Positions 53,668 through 64,000 of a stretch of 64,000 nucleotides of DNA are shown here, piece by piece. Position 1 is the first letter of the stretch. The number at the start of each line of letters is the position of its first letter. A model generated the notes under the pieces. The model was given only the letters and a program-made list of their open reading frames with translations. It ran no database searches and was not told the DNA's origin. Origin of the DNA: Typhlomys cinereus (taxonomy: Eukaryota > Chordata > Mammalia > Rodentia > Platacanthomyidae); NCBI GenBank assembly GCA_023101885.1, contig JALPQD010000629.1, forward strand, positions 535,580 through 599,579, given 5' to 3'. The position numbers were made by a program, and so were the translations under genes.

Positions 53668-54330
53668 TTTTATTTTCTATTTTTTATTTCTTCCACTCAT
53701 ACAAAGTTGAAAAGTACCCCATTCCCCTCCCTCCCTCCACCCCTCCCTGGATCCCTTTCCTCCCTCCCCCCTTTTCCCTTTCCTTTCCCCCTTCCCTCCT
53801 TTCTCCCAGTGCCCCCTTCTCCCCCATTCCTGGAGCATCCTTTAGTGTGCATGTCAAACTTCCCTCTGGGTCCTCTTCTTTGATGAGGTATAAGGACTCA
53901 GTGGCATTGCCTAGAGCTCTTTTTTTTGTATGTGTTCCCCTTTAGTATAGGAACACTATCGTGGCTGTTAATCCCTTGCCTCTAAGGATCTTAGTGCCCA
54001 TGATCCATGCTAGACTTTGGGGGTTCAATGATATGTTGGTCATTGAGCAGGTCATGCAAAATCCTATTATGGTTACTTCGGCCCTAACTTGTATGGAGTA
54101 CCTTGCATATCATTGCTCCTCCCCATCTTTAGGCTCTTACAATCTTACCGCCCCCTCTTCCGCAAATTTTCCTGAGCTTTAGGATGGGGAGAGGATTAGG
54201 CTGGCCTGGTTCCAGGTGATTGATGTAGAGTCTCTGATTTTCCGAATTATGGTTTGTTGATTTTTTTTTTCAGTTTTGCTGCTCCTGCACTGCCCTTGGC
54301 TCCATCCTGATGGGTATTGGATGTCACCCC
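53668..54330 (-). mobile_element. L1 3' UTR fragment (reverse)
   Basis: Begins with a T/A-rich stretch, then a pyrimidine-rich zone, then TACAATCTTACCGCCCCCTC at 54139, 468 bp in, as in the other two L1 ends. Continues with AGGATGGGGAGAGGATTAGG, shared with the copy at 61838. 5'-truncated about 390 bp before exon 2. Confidence 0.78.
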
Positions 54331-54477
54331 CTGGGATGGAGACAGGAGGGGAGGGTGTGGGTTTTGACGATTATAGCCCAGCCCCCCTTCCAGCCTGAGC
54401 TTCCTGTTTCTTGGTGGATGTTTTGTAACAAGCCCCAGCCCCACCTTGTGCCCCCCCACGGTTCTGATGGCCTGTCT

Positions 54478-54545
54478 TCCCTACCATAATGCATTAAACG
54501 ATGAGGAGTAATTAACGCACCAGCCGCCCATCACCACTCGCAGGG
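54478..54545. promoter_or_regulatory. candidate conserved intronic element before exon 2
   Basis: CCATAATGCATTAAACGATG then AGGAGTAATTAACGCACCAG: AT-rich with homeodomain cores, about 180 bp upstream of the acceptor. Confidence 0.35.
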
Positions 54546-54590
54546 GGTGGAGGCTGTACATTCTCCAAGAGTCTTGTGGAGATCCATTGA

Positions 54591-55202
<612 letters not shown>

Positions 55203-55313
55203 AGTGGAATGTGATGCTGCGCCTCCACCCTGGGAGGCTGGGACAAGAGGTTCACAGGTTCTAGGCTAGCCTGGGCTACATGGTGAACTCTCCTGCCTCA
55301 AACAACCAAAACC
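55203..55313 (+). mobile_element. B1 SINE (old)
   Basis: CCTCCACCCTGGGAGGCTGG, AGGTTCTAGGCTAGCCTGGG? region and CTACATGGTGAACTCTCCTG are in B1 order, with a CAAACAACCAAAACC tail. Confidence 0.78.
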
Positions 55314-55938
55314 AGCCCAGTGCATTTCAGAGCTAAAAATGCCACCCAAGCCCACTGTGCACAGGCCTGGCCTGGAGCCAGGTGTTCAAACCTGAGGAAG
55401 AGATGTCTAAAAGACACAGGTAACCACGTGCGCAGGGCCCAGGTGGCAGCACCCATGAGGAACACAGCTCTGACTCTGCATGGGGTGACATGGCGTGTGT
55501 CACGTGGAGGTGGAGGAGCCAGGGCTGGGCTCTCAGGACACCACAGTGCAGGGGGAAGCAGGTTGGCACACTGGTATATGCAGGGCCAGGATGCCACGGA
55601 CAGCCCTTCTTCAGTATCTGAAGCAGGCTGGGTGCCATTTCTTGGTGAAGACCCAGAGGGTGAATGTGTTCCTCTCGTGGAGTGGGGGGCTTCAAGGTCT
55701 CTATGCAGCAGCCGTGTGGGAGAAACAGCCTCCGGGCAGTGTGTGGCCGAGAAAGGTGTTTAGCTCCCAAACATACTAGGCACCGATCAGCATTTGAATT
55801 GTGTCTACTAGCTAATATCATGAGAATCCTTTTCTTTATTCATTTTTTTCCAACCATTCAAAAAGATAGAGACCATTTTTCCCTGGGAGATGGGGCAGAG
55901 TAAGTTCATCATCCACAGTTACAAACTCTCGGTCGGTG
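55314..55938. other. unique intron, nothing recognised
   Basis: No repeat or coding similarity noted. Confidence 0.4.
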
Positions 55939-56162
55939 GCCGGGGATGTACATAGCTCAGTTGGTAGCACACCTGCTTGCCATGCACGAAGCTTCGGGCT
56001 CGATCCTCAGCATGGCACAAACCGTCAACCCTGACGGTGACCCATGCCTGCCATCTCTGTACTTGGGAGGTAGAGGTAGGTGGGTTGGAAGTTCAAGGTC
56101 GGCTCCATCTGCACAAGAGCTGGAAGCCAGCCTAGGATCCATGAGACGGGCCTGAAGGCAAA
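55939..56162 (+). mobile_element. B4-type SINE (ID head + B1 body)
   Basis: CCGGGGATGTACATAGCTCA, box B GGGCTCGATCCTCAGC, then B1 section TGGGAGGTAGAGGTAGGTGG and GGAAGTTCAAGGTCGGCTCC. Confidence 0.82.
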
Positions 56163-56346
56163 GTACGAGGAGGGGGGATGGGGTAGAGTGAGGGCAGGTG
56201 CTGGTGGGTGGGCACGCTTTGCTTTGATGATCTCGAATCCAGAGCTTCTCTGCTCTGGCGCTTCCTGGTACCCACCCATAACTCCTGCAAATTTGGAGTC
56301 AGAAGAAGGATGAATCCTGGGTCGCGAGCCGCCCAACAGACTGCTG

Positions 56347-56775
56347 TGCTCCGTCCCTCCCCGCGCTTGCTCCGCCCCTCCCAGCTTGCTCCGCCCCTCC
56401 CCGCGCTTGCCCCTCCCCTCCCCGCGCTTGCTCCGCCCCTCCCCGCGCTTGCTCCGCCCCTCCCAGCTTGCTCCGCCCCTCCCCACGCTTGCTCCGCCCC
56501 TCCCCGCGCTTGCTCCGTCCCTCCCCGCGCTTGCTCCGCCCCTTCCCCGCGCTTGCTCCGCCCCTCCCCCGCGCTTGCTCCGCCCCTCCCCGCGCTTGCT
56601 CCGTCCCTCCCCGCGCTTGCTCCGCCCCTCCCCGCGCTTGCTCCGCCCCTCCCCGCGCTTGCTCCGCCCCCCCCCGCGCTTGCTCCGCCCCTCCCCGCGC
56701 TTGCTCCGCCCCTCCCCGCGCTTGCTCCGCCCCTCCCCGCGCTTGCTCCGCCTCTCCCCGCGCTTGCTCTGCCTT
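56347..56775. repeat. 21 bp GC-rich minisatellite, about 20 copies
   Basis: Unit GCTTGCTCCGCCCCTCCCCG + C, with 19-22 bp length variants. Each unit holds a GC box (CCGCCCC) and a CGCG step; the minus strand has paired G4 runs. Because 21 is a multiple of 3, all frames stay open on both strands (RACSAPP, ALAPPLP, RLLRPSP; GASAGRG), giving spurious frames of up to 295 codons. Confidence 0.95.
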
Positions 56776-57060
56776 GCTTTCGCCTTCCTGGCTGCCCCTC
56801 GTTGACTTCCCTCTTGCTGATAGATGCTGTTTTGTGGTCGCAGTCTTGGCATGTCAGCCCCTCCCGCTTGGACTCAGCTTCAGGACGCTGCACCCACACC
56901 TCACAGGTGTGCACCGGGCTCAGGGGGCCCCTGTCTTGGGAGAGGGAGATCAACAGGCCTGGGACACTCAAGGTTGCTCCACTGGGTCCCCAGTGTGTGT
57001 GGGGGGAGGGGGGATTCACAGATCACAAACTAGGAGGGCAGCCGGGCTGTCACAAGCTGT
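56776..57060. other. unique intron, nothing recognised
   Basis: No repeat or coding similarity noted. Confidence 0.4.
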
Positions 57061-57130
57061 GAGCATCTCATTAGCGCCTAGCAGCAGGTTGGGACAAATT
57101 AATGTCCCGCTCCTGCTGATGTTTGGGCTG
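57061..57130. promoter_or_regulatory. candidate conserved noncoding element with inverted repeat
   Basis: Inverted arms GGGACA and TGTCCC around AATTAA at 57091-57108, next to CATCTCATTAGCGCC. Confidence 0.35.
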
Positions 57131-57504
57131 CATCCTGCCCTCGGTGGGTGGGGACAGAGGGAGGAGCGTGGGGGTGGGGAAGGAAGGTGACTGTGGACTA
57201 GGAACAGTCTCTGGGGATGATGGTGGGGTGGGGCTTGGAGACAGTGTCCCTGCAGAGGTAGCTGCCCGGTGTGGAACAGCCAGGTCAGCCAGGCAAGTGT
57301 AGGATCCATGAGACAGTCTCCCTGCTGCAGGCTGCCCCCCAACCAGGATAGCCTGAGGTCCGTCCCCTCCTCCCCCGGGGGTTGGTGGCACTTTGCCCTT
57401 CCTTCTTTCCCAGCCCTGATCCCTCTGCCCAGTCCTGCCCTGTGTTGATTTGCTTGAAGAATCCGTCCCATCTCTGATAGGATTCAGGCCTCGTGCATCC
57501 GGTG
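57131..57504. other. unique intron, nothing recognised
   Basis: Minus-strand frames up to 151 codons have no domains. Confidence 0.4.
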
Positions 57505-57650
57505 ATGGTAGGCTGCACTAATTAATTTATTTTATTTCATTTCACATCCTTTGACTGAAGGCCTCTGGAGTGGGGGGTATGCAGATGTATGCAAATCACA
57601 TGCAAATTGCCCAACTGGAGCCAAATGCCGAGGCCCTTTTAATTCTGTAG
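57505..57650. promoter_or_regulatory. candidate enhancer with two octamer (POU) motifs
   Basis: Two exact ATGCAAAT octamers at 57589-57596 and 57600-57607, preceded by CACTAATTAATTTATTTTAT and followed by GGCCCTTTTAATTCTG. AT-rich, non-repetitive island in intron 2. Confidence 0.45.
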
Positions 57651-58724
57651 CTGGACAGGGTGGTGGCTGGGCTGACTGGTGGCTCCCCCCAGCATGCCCT
57701 GCCCACGGTGGGGAGGAAATTCCCGGGAAGCGGTTCCCGAGCCGTCAATTTTCACTTCACCCCTCTGGCCTCCCCCACTGATAGACTTTTTTCCTACCAA
57801 GCCAGCTGAAGCAGGAGAAATAAGGACTGATACCCAGCCGGGCAGGATTTCCAGAGGGGGTAGGGATAGAAGCAAGGAGAGTCACAGCCTCTTCTTGTAG
57901 TGGATGCCCCGCTATACACACCAAACATCCCCCCATCTGCCCCGCTACCCCTCCCGCAGTCTGTCCTCAAATAGCAATTGCCCAGCGCTGTTTGCTTTCT
58001 GGCCACATGTGGCTTCCCTCGGGCTTCCTTTCCCCACCCTCGGAATCCCTGAATGTGCTCCCAGAGCCCAGCTTGGAAGGGGATGAATAGATCCCACAAG
58101 CCTGGCAGGGTCTGGCCCTACAGTCCCCGAGAAGCGGAAAGCAAGGCATTGTGACAGGCCACCGTCGCCCACTCAGCCTGACGGCCATGAACCGACCCTA
58201 GGCCTGTGCTAAGCCCCGCAGCTTCCCTTGGGTCATGTATGACCCGTAGGACCACCAGGATTCCCCAAGACAGGATGGAGCAGGTTCTTGGGAGGAGGCG
58301 AGGGAGAGGAGAGTAGCTGAGGCGAATGAGATACCTGGAAGGAGGAAGGCGATGGGGGTCATAGTGGAGATCTGAACTCGAGTCCCTCACCCTCTATCTG
58401 GCCGATGGGAAAGATTCCAGAATGAATCTCGGCGAAGGCATTTTTTGTTATTTTTCCTAACCCGCCATCATAAGGTCCTGCGTGTTTGTGGTGAGGGAGG
58501 AAAGGGGGAAGTACTTATTATTCTCAGAAGATGGCTCTGAAACCTGAGGGAGATGTCAAGAGGTGGTCCAGCCCTGACGTGCTGTGTACTACGGTGTCTG
58601 TCACAGAGCCCCGAGCAGCTTGCGAATGCTTCGCCTGTCTTCCCACCGTCTCCCGGGATCGTTCCACTGAGGCGTGGGTCTGTCTTCCAGACAGGAGTTT
58701 CCCAGGCTGTGGACAAGCTCATGC
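57651..58724. other. unique intron, nothing recognised
   Basis: 58440-58475 (TTTTTTGTTATTTTTCC) is a T-rich patch. No family assigned. Confidence 0.4.
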
Positions 58725-58835
58725 ACATAGCTCCAATTCTTTTTCCCCAGTAGCATGAAATGGCTAATAGAGTTGCAATTACATTTTTGGTCAGTAGGAA
58801 GCGCTCGTCTAATAACCAGTCTAGAACCAGCCCAA
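58725..58835. promoter_or_regulatory. candidate conserved noncoding element
   Basis: CATGAAATGGCTAATAGAGT, TGCAATTACATTTTTGGTCA and GTCTAATAACCAGTCTAG in non-repetitive sequence. Confidence 0.3.
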
Positions 58836-58984
58836 ACTTGGTTCTAGAAAATGAATGACACATAGTCATCTTCCCGTGGTCCTTCCTGTCTGTGTATGGC
58901 TATATACAGGGACTCGTCAGTAATGCTGAAAGTGCTAATGTCAGGGGCCATCACCTTGCGCCTTTCCCATGAGCCGGGCATGGG

Positions 58985-59105
58985 GTCGAGTATTTCACGT
59001 ACATCACCGCATTCCATTGTCCGTTGACCTGGGGAGGCAAACGATGTGGCGAATCCCATCTCGCAAGTGGAGAAACCAAAACCACTCAGCCTTGAGTCAC
59101 GTTCC
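58985..59105 (-). mobile_element. MIR/L2-type fragment
   Basis: TCACGTACATCACCGCATTC and CTCGCAAGTGGAGAAACCAA resemble the 'catctcatttaatcctcacaa ... gatgaggaaact' ancient pattern. Confidence 0.45.
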
Positions 59106-59159
59106 TTCCCCTGACTTCTCCGGAACGTTAGAGACACTCCCTCTTTCATGGTTCCTGTG

Positions 59160-59525
59160 AAGGTTTGAATATGACATGCCCCCCGCCAACTCCTGCGTTC
59201 GGACACTTGGTCCACAGGTGGTCGTGCTATTTGGGAAGGTCGTGGAAACTTTCGGAGGTGGAGCCTTGCTGGAGGAAGTGTGTTGCTGGGGGAGGGACTT
59301 GAGGTTGGATAACCTCGCTTCCTTCCTGGTCTCTCTCTCTCTCTCTCTCTCCTTCCGGAGTGTGGCTGCAAGGAAACATCCAGCTTCCCGATGGTGGTTA
59401 CCTTGCTTTGTGTTCCCCGCCATGATGGACTCTATCCCCTTGGGAACTACAAGCCCAGTTCAAAAAAATCTTTCTCCCTTACGCTGCTGGGCCAGAGTGT
59501 TTTTCTCACAGCAATGAAAGAGTTC
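59160..59525 (+). mobile_element. rodent interspersed repeat (URR1- or MaLR-like)
   Basis: GGTTTGAATATGACATGCCC, ACACTTGGTCCACAGGTGGT, GAGGTGGAGCCTTGCTGGAG, GCCATGATGGACTCTATCCC and GTTTTTCTCACAGCAATGAA follow a familiar rodent repeat end to end, with an internal CT run at 59335-59352. Related to the reverse copy at 14500-14775. Confidence 0.6.
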
Positions 59526-59671
59526 TCAGCACCTCTCTCTTCACCGGTCCCAGTGTAAGTGCTTACCTCGTGGTGTCAAAATACCTGCCACCAGGCCATG
59601 GTCACCTGAGCGTAAAGGCCGCCGCTTACTGCACAGTCACCTTGGTAACTGTTGGTTAAATTAACGGAGGT

Positions 59672-59853
59672 CGGACTGGGGAGATGTGTCAGTGGGTAAA
59701 AGCACTTGCCGCACCAACATAGGGACCTGAGTTGAAATTTCTAGAAGCCATGTGAAGATGAGTTAGGTAGTATCCGACACCTTTCCTCCTATGGTGAGCT
59801 GGGCGGTAAAGACTGCTCTATGGATTGGGGGTCCAAGAGGGCACCATGCTCTT

Positions 59854-59894
<41 letters not shown>

Positions 59895-59940
59895 CATGCA
59901 CACACACAAGGACAGAACCATAAACATCCAGGTGTGTGTA
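59672..59940 (+). mobile_element. B4-type or tRNA-headed SINE with (CA)n tail
   Basis: GACTGGGGAGATGTGTCAGT head, GAGTTGAAATTTC degraded box B, a diverged body, then CA repeats at 59859-59891 and a short A-rich end. Confidence 0.65.
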
Positions 59941-61642
59941 CACGGTTTCACAGACCAGCCATGTGGCCTCCTTCTGTCTCCAGTGGAGACTCCTGTCTGT
60001 TGGGGACACTCAAAATGCTTTGTGGAGCATGGGGCACAGGGACCTCTCTTGTTAGAAAGGCCTGTGGGAACTCATTTCCTCAGGGGTCACCTGCCCAGCA
60101 GGCAGAGCCAAAGGTCTGTTGGTGGCATAAGAAATCTATTGAGCTACCGCAGGGAATCATGGGAATATAGTCTTTCCCAGTGAGTCTTACCCGTCCTGTT
60201 TTTGATCTGTCTTCCTCCTGCACTGTTTGCTCCCAGCCAGGTTACAAGACCAGAGAGAGAGAGAGAGAAAATCACAGGTGGAGACAGGGGAAGGAGAGGT
60301 AGAGGGGCCATAATGTCCTGTTTTCTGCATACACTTGTCTCATCTGCTCGCCTGGGAGGAGGACAGCATCAGTGTGGTCGCCTGAAGATGTGGCTCGTGC
60401 CGTCTGTCCAGACACACTTTCCCTGAGCTCTGCCAGCAGCTTGGCACAGAGGGTGTGAGATGACCAGGGACGACACTGAGTCTGGAAAGGGAGAGGATGG
60501 GAGATGATAACACCTCCCATGTCCTCAGAAAGCTTCACATTGGCTGTGGCATAACCTTTGTTCACTTTGGAAATCTGGGCTGCCATAGGCAGCAACACAC
60601 ATACCTGGTAGGCTTAACAAAGATGCCATCTGCAACCAGACCAGACCAGCCCCGACCAGCCCCAGCTCTTGTGGTACGTGTTCTGATAACGGCCACTTTC
60701 CTGCCGTGGTTCCTAAGCCTGTAGGAGTCCCAAGAAGGGAACTGCAGGGTGAGCATGGAACATGGAGGGCTGGGGGGGTAACCAGAGAGACTGACCCCTT
60801 TGCTTCTGCAGCAGAGACCCCCACCTTGGTGTTAGTCCCGGCCAGCTCACCAGGTTCTGGTCCTTGGATACAGAATCCCGTGTGTCCATCTTGACTGTCC
60901 CCGACGTAGGACTCTTTCCAAACGTGCTTTGTTTGAGGACAGATTAAACACCATCACCTGTGAGCAAGTCTCATAGCCCAGCTTCTTACCTACAAGTGTG
61001 ACATGAGGGACACTCACAAGTAACCAATAGGGCCCAGAGTCCACCTCCCAGAGAGGCGGGACCAACTCTGTCCCGTGGCTTAGCAGAAGCTTCTAGTCCT
61101 GGCTGCCCATTGCTTCTCCTGGACCTTATGTGGCTGAGGGGGTCCTGGGTCTTCCAGCCCTCGGATCTGGAGGAGGCAGAATGAAGAGACAACCTTTGCT
61201 GGGGCTCCTTCCCGTCCCCCAGCCTCGCAAAGGAAGAGACTCTCTAATGAGGTGCCTAGTGCTCAGTCTTCTCGTGCCAGTCACTTGAAGGCGGCCCGGC
61301 CAGTGAATGCCAAGGTCAGGCCAGAATCTCCAGTTTGGAGCCCCAGGGCTCCTGTGTGTTCTTCTTCAATCTTTCTTTCTTCACTTTCATTGATGAATTA
61401 CACGCTTGGACTGTTTCTTGCCTGTGTACAGAACCTTCTGGTCCCTCCCCTCTGCACCCTGCCCTCTCACTCCACCAAATCCTCCTGCCTTTGAGTCTTC
61501 CTCACATGCTCATGTCCTTTGGCTTTTTCTGCAAGGGCTTCACTGTGCCGCTTTCTGGGGTTCTGGGATTGGAATCGTGCCTTGAACCGAGGGGGCACTC
61601 CACATGGGCACATGTCTGGAGATGTTCATCCCACAGCACTCC

Positions 61643-61643
<1 letters not shown>
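59941..61643. other. unique intron with a short (GA)n
   Basis: 60251-60268 is GAGAGAGAGAGAGAGA. No genes; frames up to 135 codons overlap freely. Confidence 0.4.
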
Positions 61644-61681
<38 letters not shown>

Positions 61682-61837
61682 ACGCGCGCGTGCACGCGCA
61701 TTGGGTATGCCCAAGGTGTCTTCACCAAGGGTGTGTTTGTGAGTCATTTTGGATTGCTTCTCCCTCCTTTCTGCTTTGCTCTGGGTTTTCCAGGCTCCAC
61801 CTTCCACAGCCATAAGTGCAGATTGCTGCCTTTTCTG
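61644..61837 (-). mobile_element. tRNA-headed SINE, truncated (reverse), (GT)n tail
   Basis: A GT array at 61644-61680 and CGCGCGTGCACGCG, then TTTTGGATTGCTTCTCCCTC, CTGCTTTGCTCTGGGTTTTC and CCATAAGTGCAGATTGCTGC. It stops at the L1 boundary; the tRNA head is absent. Confidence 0.82.
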
Positions 61838-63665
61838 GGGGTTTTGTTGGTTGGTTTTAGTTTTATAAGCATATTGAGTACTGGTCCCCGCTTCCTCCTA
61901 TCCCCCTCCCTTTCCTTCATCAATCCATTTCACTCCCTCCTGCCCTTCTGCCTATCTGCTTCTGTGGACCCTAGAGTTCCCCCTGGTTTGCCTACTCTTG
62001 TGGGGGTTCAGGTCTCTGTGGCATACCAGTTGCCCCTCCTCAGGCCACCCCATTGATAGGGGTGTTTATCTTCACTCATCCAGCTCTAGTCCCCAAGGTG
62101 TCCACTGTATGTTCTTATCTCTCTTGAGTTCCTCGATAGTCTATGGGGACATGCTGGCATGTCAGTCATGATGCAGGTCTGGTAAGGACGAGTCTCATTG
62201 CAGTGAGTTCCTGGATGCAGCAGCCCTGCCTTGAATGGAATGTCTTGTCCAATAGTGGATCTAAAGGTTTTTACAATCTTACCACCCCCTCTTCCACAAG
62301 GTTCCCTAAACCTTAGCATGGGGGAGATTAGATTGGCCTGATTCTGGGTGAGCCTTGACGGGTCGCTGGTATTCTGCACTATGGCGGCCATTGTGTCCAC
62401 TTCACTGCTCTTCTATTGGCCTAGGCCCCATCCTGTCAGGGTGTCGAGAGTCTCTATCTGTGTTGTAAAAGAAGACGTCTAGGCTGAGAGCTAAGTGCTC
62501 TTCCAATCTATGGGTATAACAGCAAGTATTTACAGAGCAGTGTGGTGTACTGTCTTCCTACCTATAGGTTCGTTGGCTGCTTTTCCCTATTGATCTGTTT
62601 CCTTCCTTTTTTTTTAGGTTCCTGTTCTAGTTAATAGCAACAGGAATGTGGTCCATTCTGACAAGCAGGTCCTGAGTTCAATCAAAAAGCTGTTGGTTGT
62701 CTCTTTGATACTCATGCCCCTATTACACTGGTGGTCGCCTGGTGATTTTTATTGCAACTTAAAGATCTCATGCGTTGATAAGGTCCATGATTATCCCCCC
62801 TCCCCCCAGTAGCTTCTACAGTATTCCTTGGTACTGTGTAAGCTATCAACAAGAAGGAAATTCTCAGACTAGTTCCGGTTGATGTATTTTGCCCATGTTC
62901 TGTGATCCATTTATGTTTCCTCTTCAGTAATAGGTCTTACTGACAGTTTTTTGGAGAGCAACCAAGAGCAATGACAAAAGCCTGTATTGTTTGGGGGCCT
63001 TTGAGACCTCTCTGACCAACATTTTATCAGGAAGTGCCACATTCCTTCTACTATAGTTTTAATTGTCACTGGGTTCTAAGTGGATCAGCTCTGGGCTTTT
63101 TTTTTTTTTTTTTTTTCCATTTTCCTCAGTCTGCTCCTCTGCATAGGGGCTGCCCATTCTTGATCCTTCTTTAAAGACATGTTTTCTTTTGACATATTAT
63201 TAGACTATGAGGTTCCTATGACGCTACCTCCCACAATCTTAGGGGTTTTCTATAAGTCCCTCTGTCCTACCTATATCCCATCCCTTTATTCCCCCTAAGT
63301 ATTTTTTCCAATTATTCCTTCCCTCACCCTACTTGCCGTGGTATCCTAAATTTCCCCTTTAAAAGGTTTCACCCTAACCACTCCTTCCCACCTTCCCAGT
63401 CATGGGTCCTTTTTGAATTTTCTGACTCTTACAGTAATTCTAAGCCAAAATACATTGACAAGGATATCAGTATAACATCCACATATAAGAGAGAACATGT
63501 GTCTCAGATACTTCGCTCAAAATTAAATTTTCTAGTTCCATCCCTTTACCAGCAAATTCCATCATTTCATCCTTTGCGTAGATGTACCACATTTTCATTA
63601 CCCGTGCCTCTGTTGATGGGCCTGTTGGCTGATTCCATTTTCTCGCTATTGTGGGCATCTGTGGT
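61838..63665 (-). mobile_element. 5'-truncated L1 with ORF2 C-terminal remnant (reverse)
   Basis: The T-rich start at 61838 is the L1 3' end. TACAATCTTACCACCCCCTC at 62276 matches the other two L1 3' UTRs. Reading the minus strand from about 63660 to 63467 gives a peptide with MKMWYI and ELENLILSEVSET, corresponding to the C-terminus of L1 ORF2. A short in-frame deletion removes the usual TMEYYSAI part. Not autonomous: the endonuclease and reverse transcriptase domains are missing. Confidence 0.85.
63098..63117. repeat. poly(T) run
   Basis: About 20 T within the L1 3' UTR. It may mark an internal A-rich tract of the element or a small secondary insertion. Confidence 0.85.
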
Positions 63666-64000
63666 TTCTCAACCAGCGCCCCCAGCGGACTGTGGTGCCC
63701 TTGCAGTGACCCCGTTCTACGGGTTGGGAGAATCACGCGGTCAGCATAGTCTCCACCTGTTCATGGCCTGAGAGCTGGGATGGTTCTGGGGAGTCGCCAC
63801 AACCCAAAACTCAAAGCTCCCGCGCTCCTGCGGCTCAGACTCTAGGGCAGCAGGAAAGAACCCGGATGAACGGGAGTGTTGTGCGTGGGATGAACACGGC
63901 CTGAAGGGGTCACGGGGAGGTCAGAGGCAAAGCTGGGCCCTCCCATAAACGAGCCAAGGGAAGAAGACAACGCCTTCCTGGCAGAGGGAGACCCACATGC
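63666..64000. other. unique intron 2 at window end
   Basis: No repeat or coding signature; composition returns to GC-rich. Confidence 0.4.

Noticed and set aside
56025..57190. Open frames of 240-295 codons on both strands
   Set aside because: Generated by the 21 bp minisatellite, whose period is a multiple of three; 7-residue repeats appear in several frames.
63467..63736. Coding gene on the minus strand
   Set aside because: It is an L1 ORF2 C-terminal remnant with a deletion and unrelated sequence upstream.

Overview
This is intronic mammalian DNA from a myomorph (mouse-like) rodent. The only protein-coding sequence I can support is one short exon at 54721-54833 (+). It encodes the start of the first Ig-like domain of IGSF21, a brain-expressed GPI-anchored synaptic adhesion protein. 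The reading frame, the missing signal-peptide exon upstream and the missing next exon downstream all fit exon 2. Positions 1-54720 are therefore the 3' part of a very long first intron, and 54834-64000 are the 5' part of intron 2. The window runs in the sense direction of the gene.

The organism is inferred from repeats. B1 (7SL-derived), ID, B3-like and B4-like SINEs occur together with many copies of one tRNA-headed SINE that I do not recognise as a standard mouse or rat family. The SINE set points to the mouse-related clade, but probably not Mus or Rattus. There is no bacterial, phage, plasmid or CRISPR content.

Layout. 1-8200: GC-rich unique intron with MIR, ID, B3-like and tRNA-headed SINEs. 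8203-15625: TG-rich satellite, B4-like SINEs, GA and CA microsatellites, a B1 and interspersed-repeat remnants. 15626-23870: a GGAT tetranucleotide block, an L1 3' end, two tRNA-headed SINEs, a degenerate 30-34 bp tandem array (21402-21600) and an 11 bp minisatellite with 44 bp higher-order structure (21842-22551). 23871-39400: mostly unique intron with several AT-rich islands that are candidate conserved noncoding elements, plus SINEs. 39407-40565: a 1.16 kb polypyrimidine tract. 40566-54720: unique intron, B1s, tRNA-headed SINEs (two with perfect target-site duplications), a likely solo LTR inserted in a B1, small tandem repeats and an L1 3' end just before the exon. 54834-64000: a 21 bp GC-box minisatellite 1.5 kb after the exon, a candidate enhancer with two octamer motifs, more SINEs, and an L1 carrying an ORF2 C-terminal remnant.

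Most long open frames in the window lie on simple or tandem repeats and are not genes. I found no evidence for a new gene system. The items most worth a second look are the ancient 30-34 bp array, the three large minisatellite or low-complexity blocks within the intron, the AT-rich islands, and the unfamiliar SINE family with CA-repeat tails.
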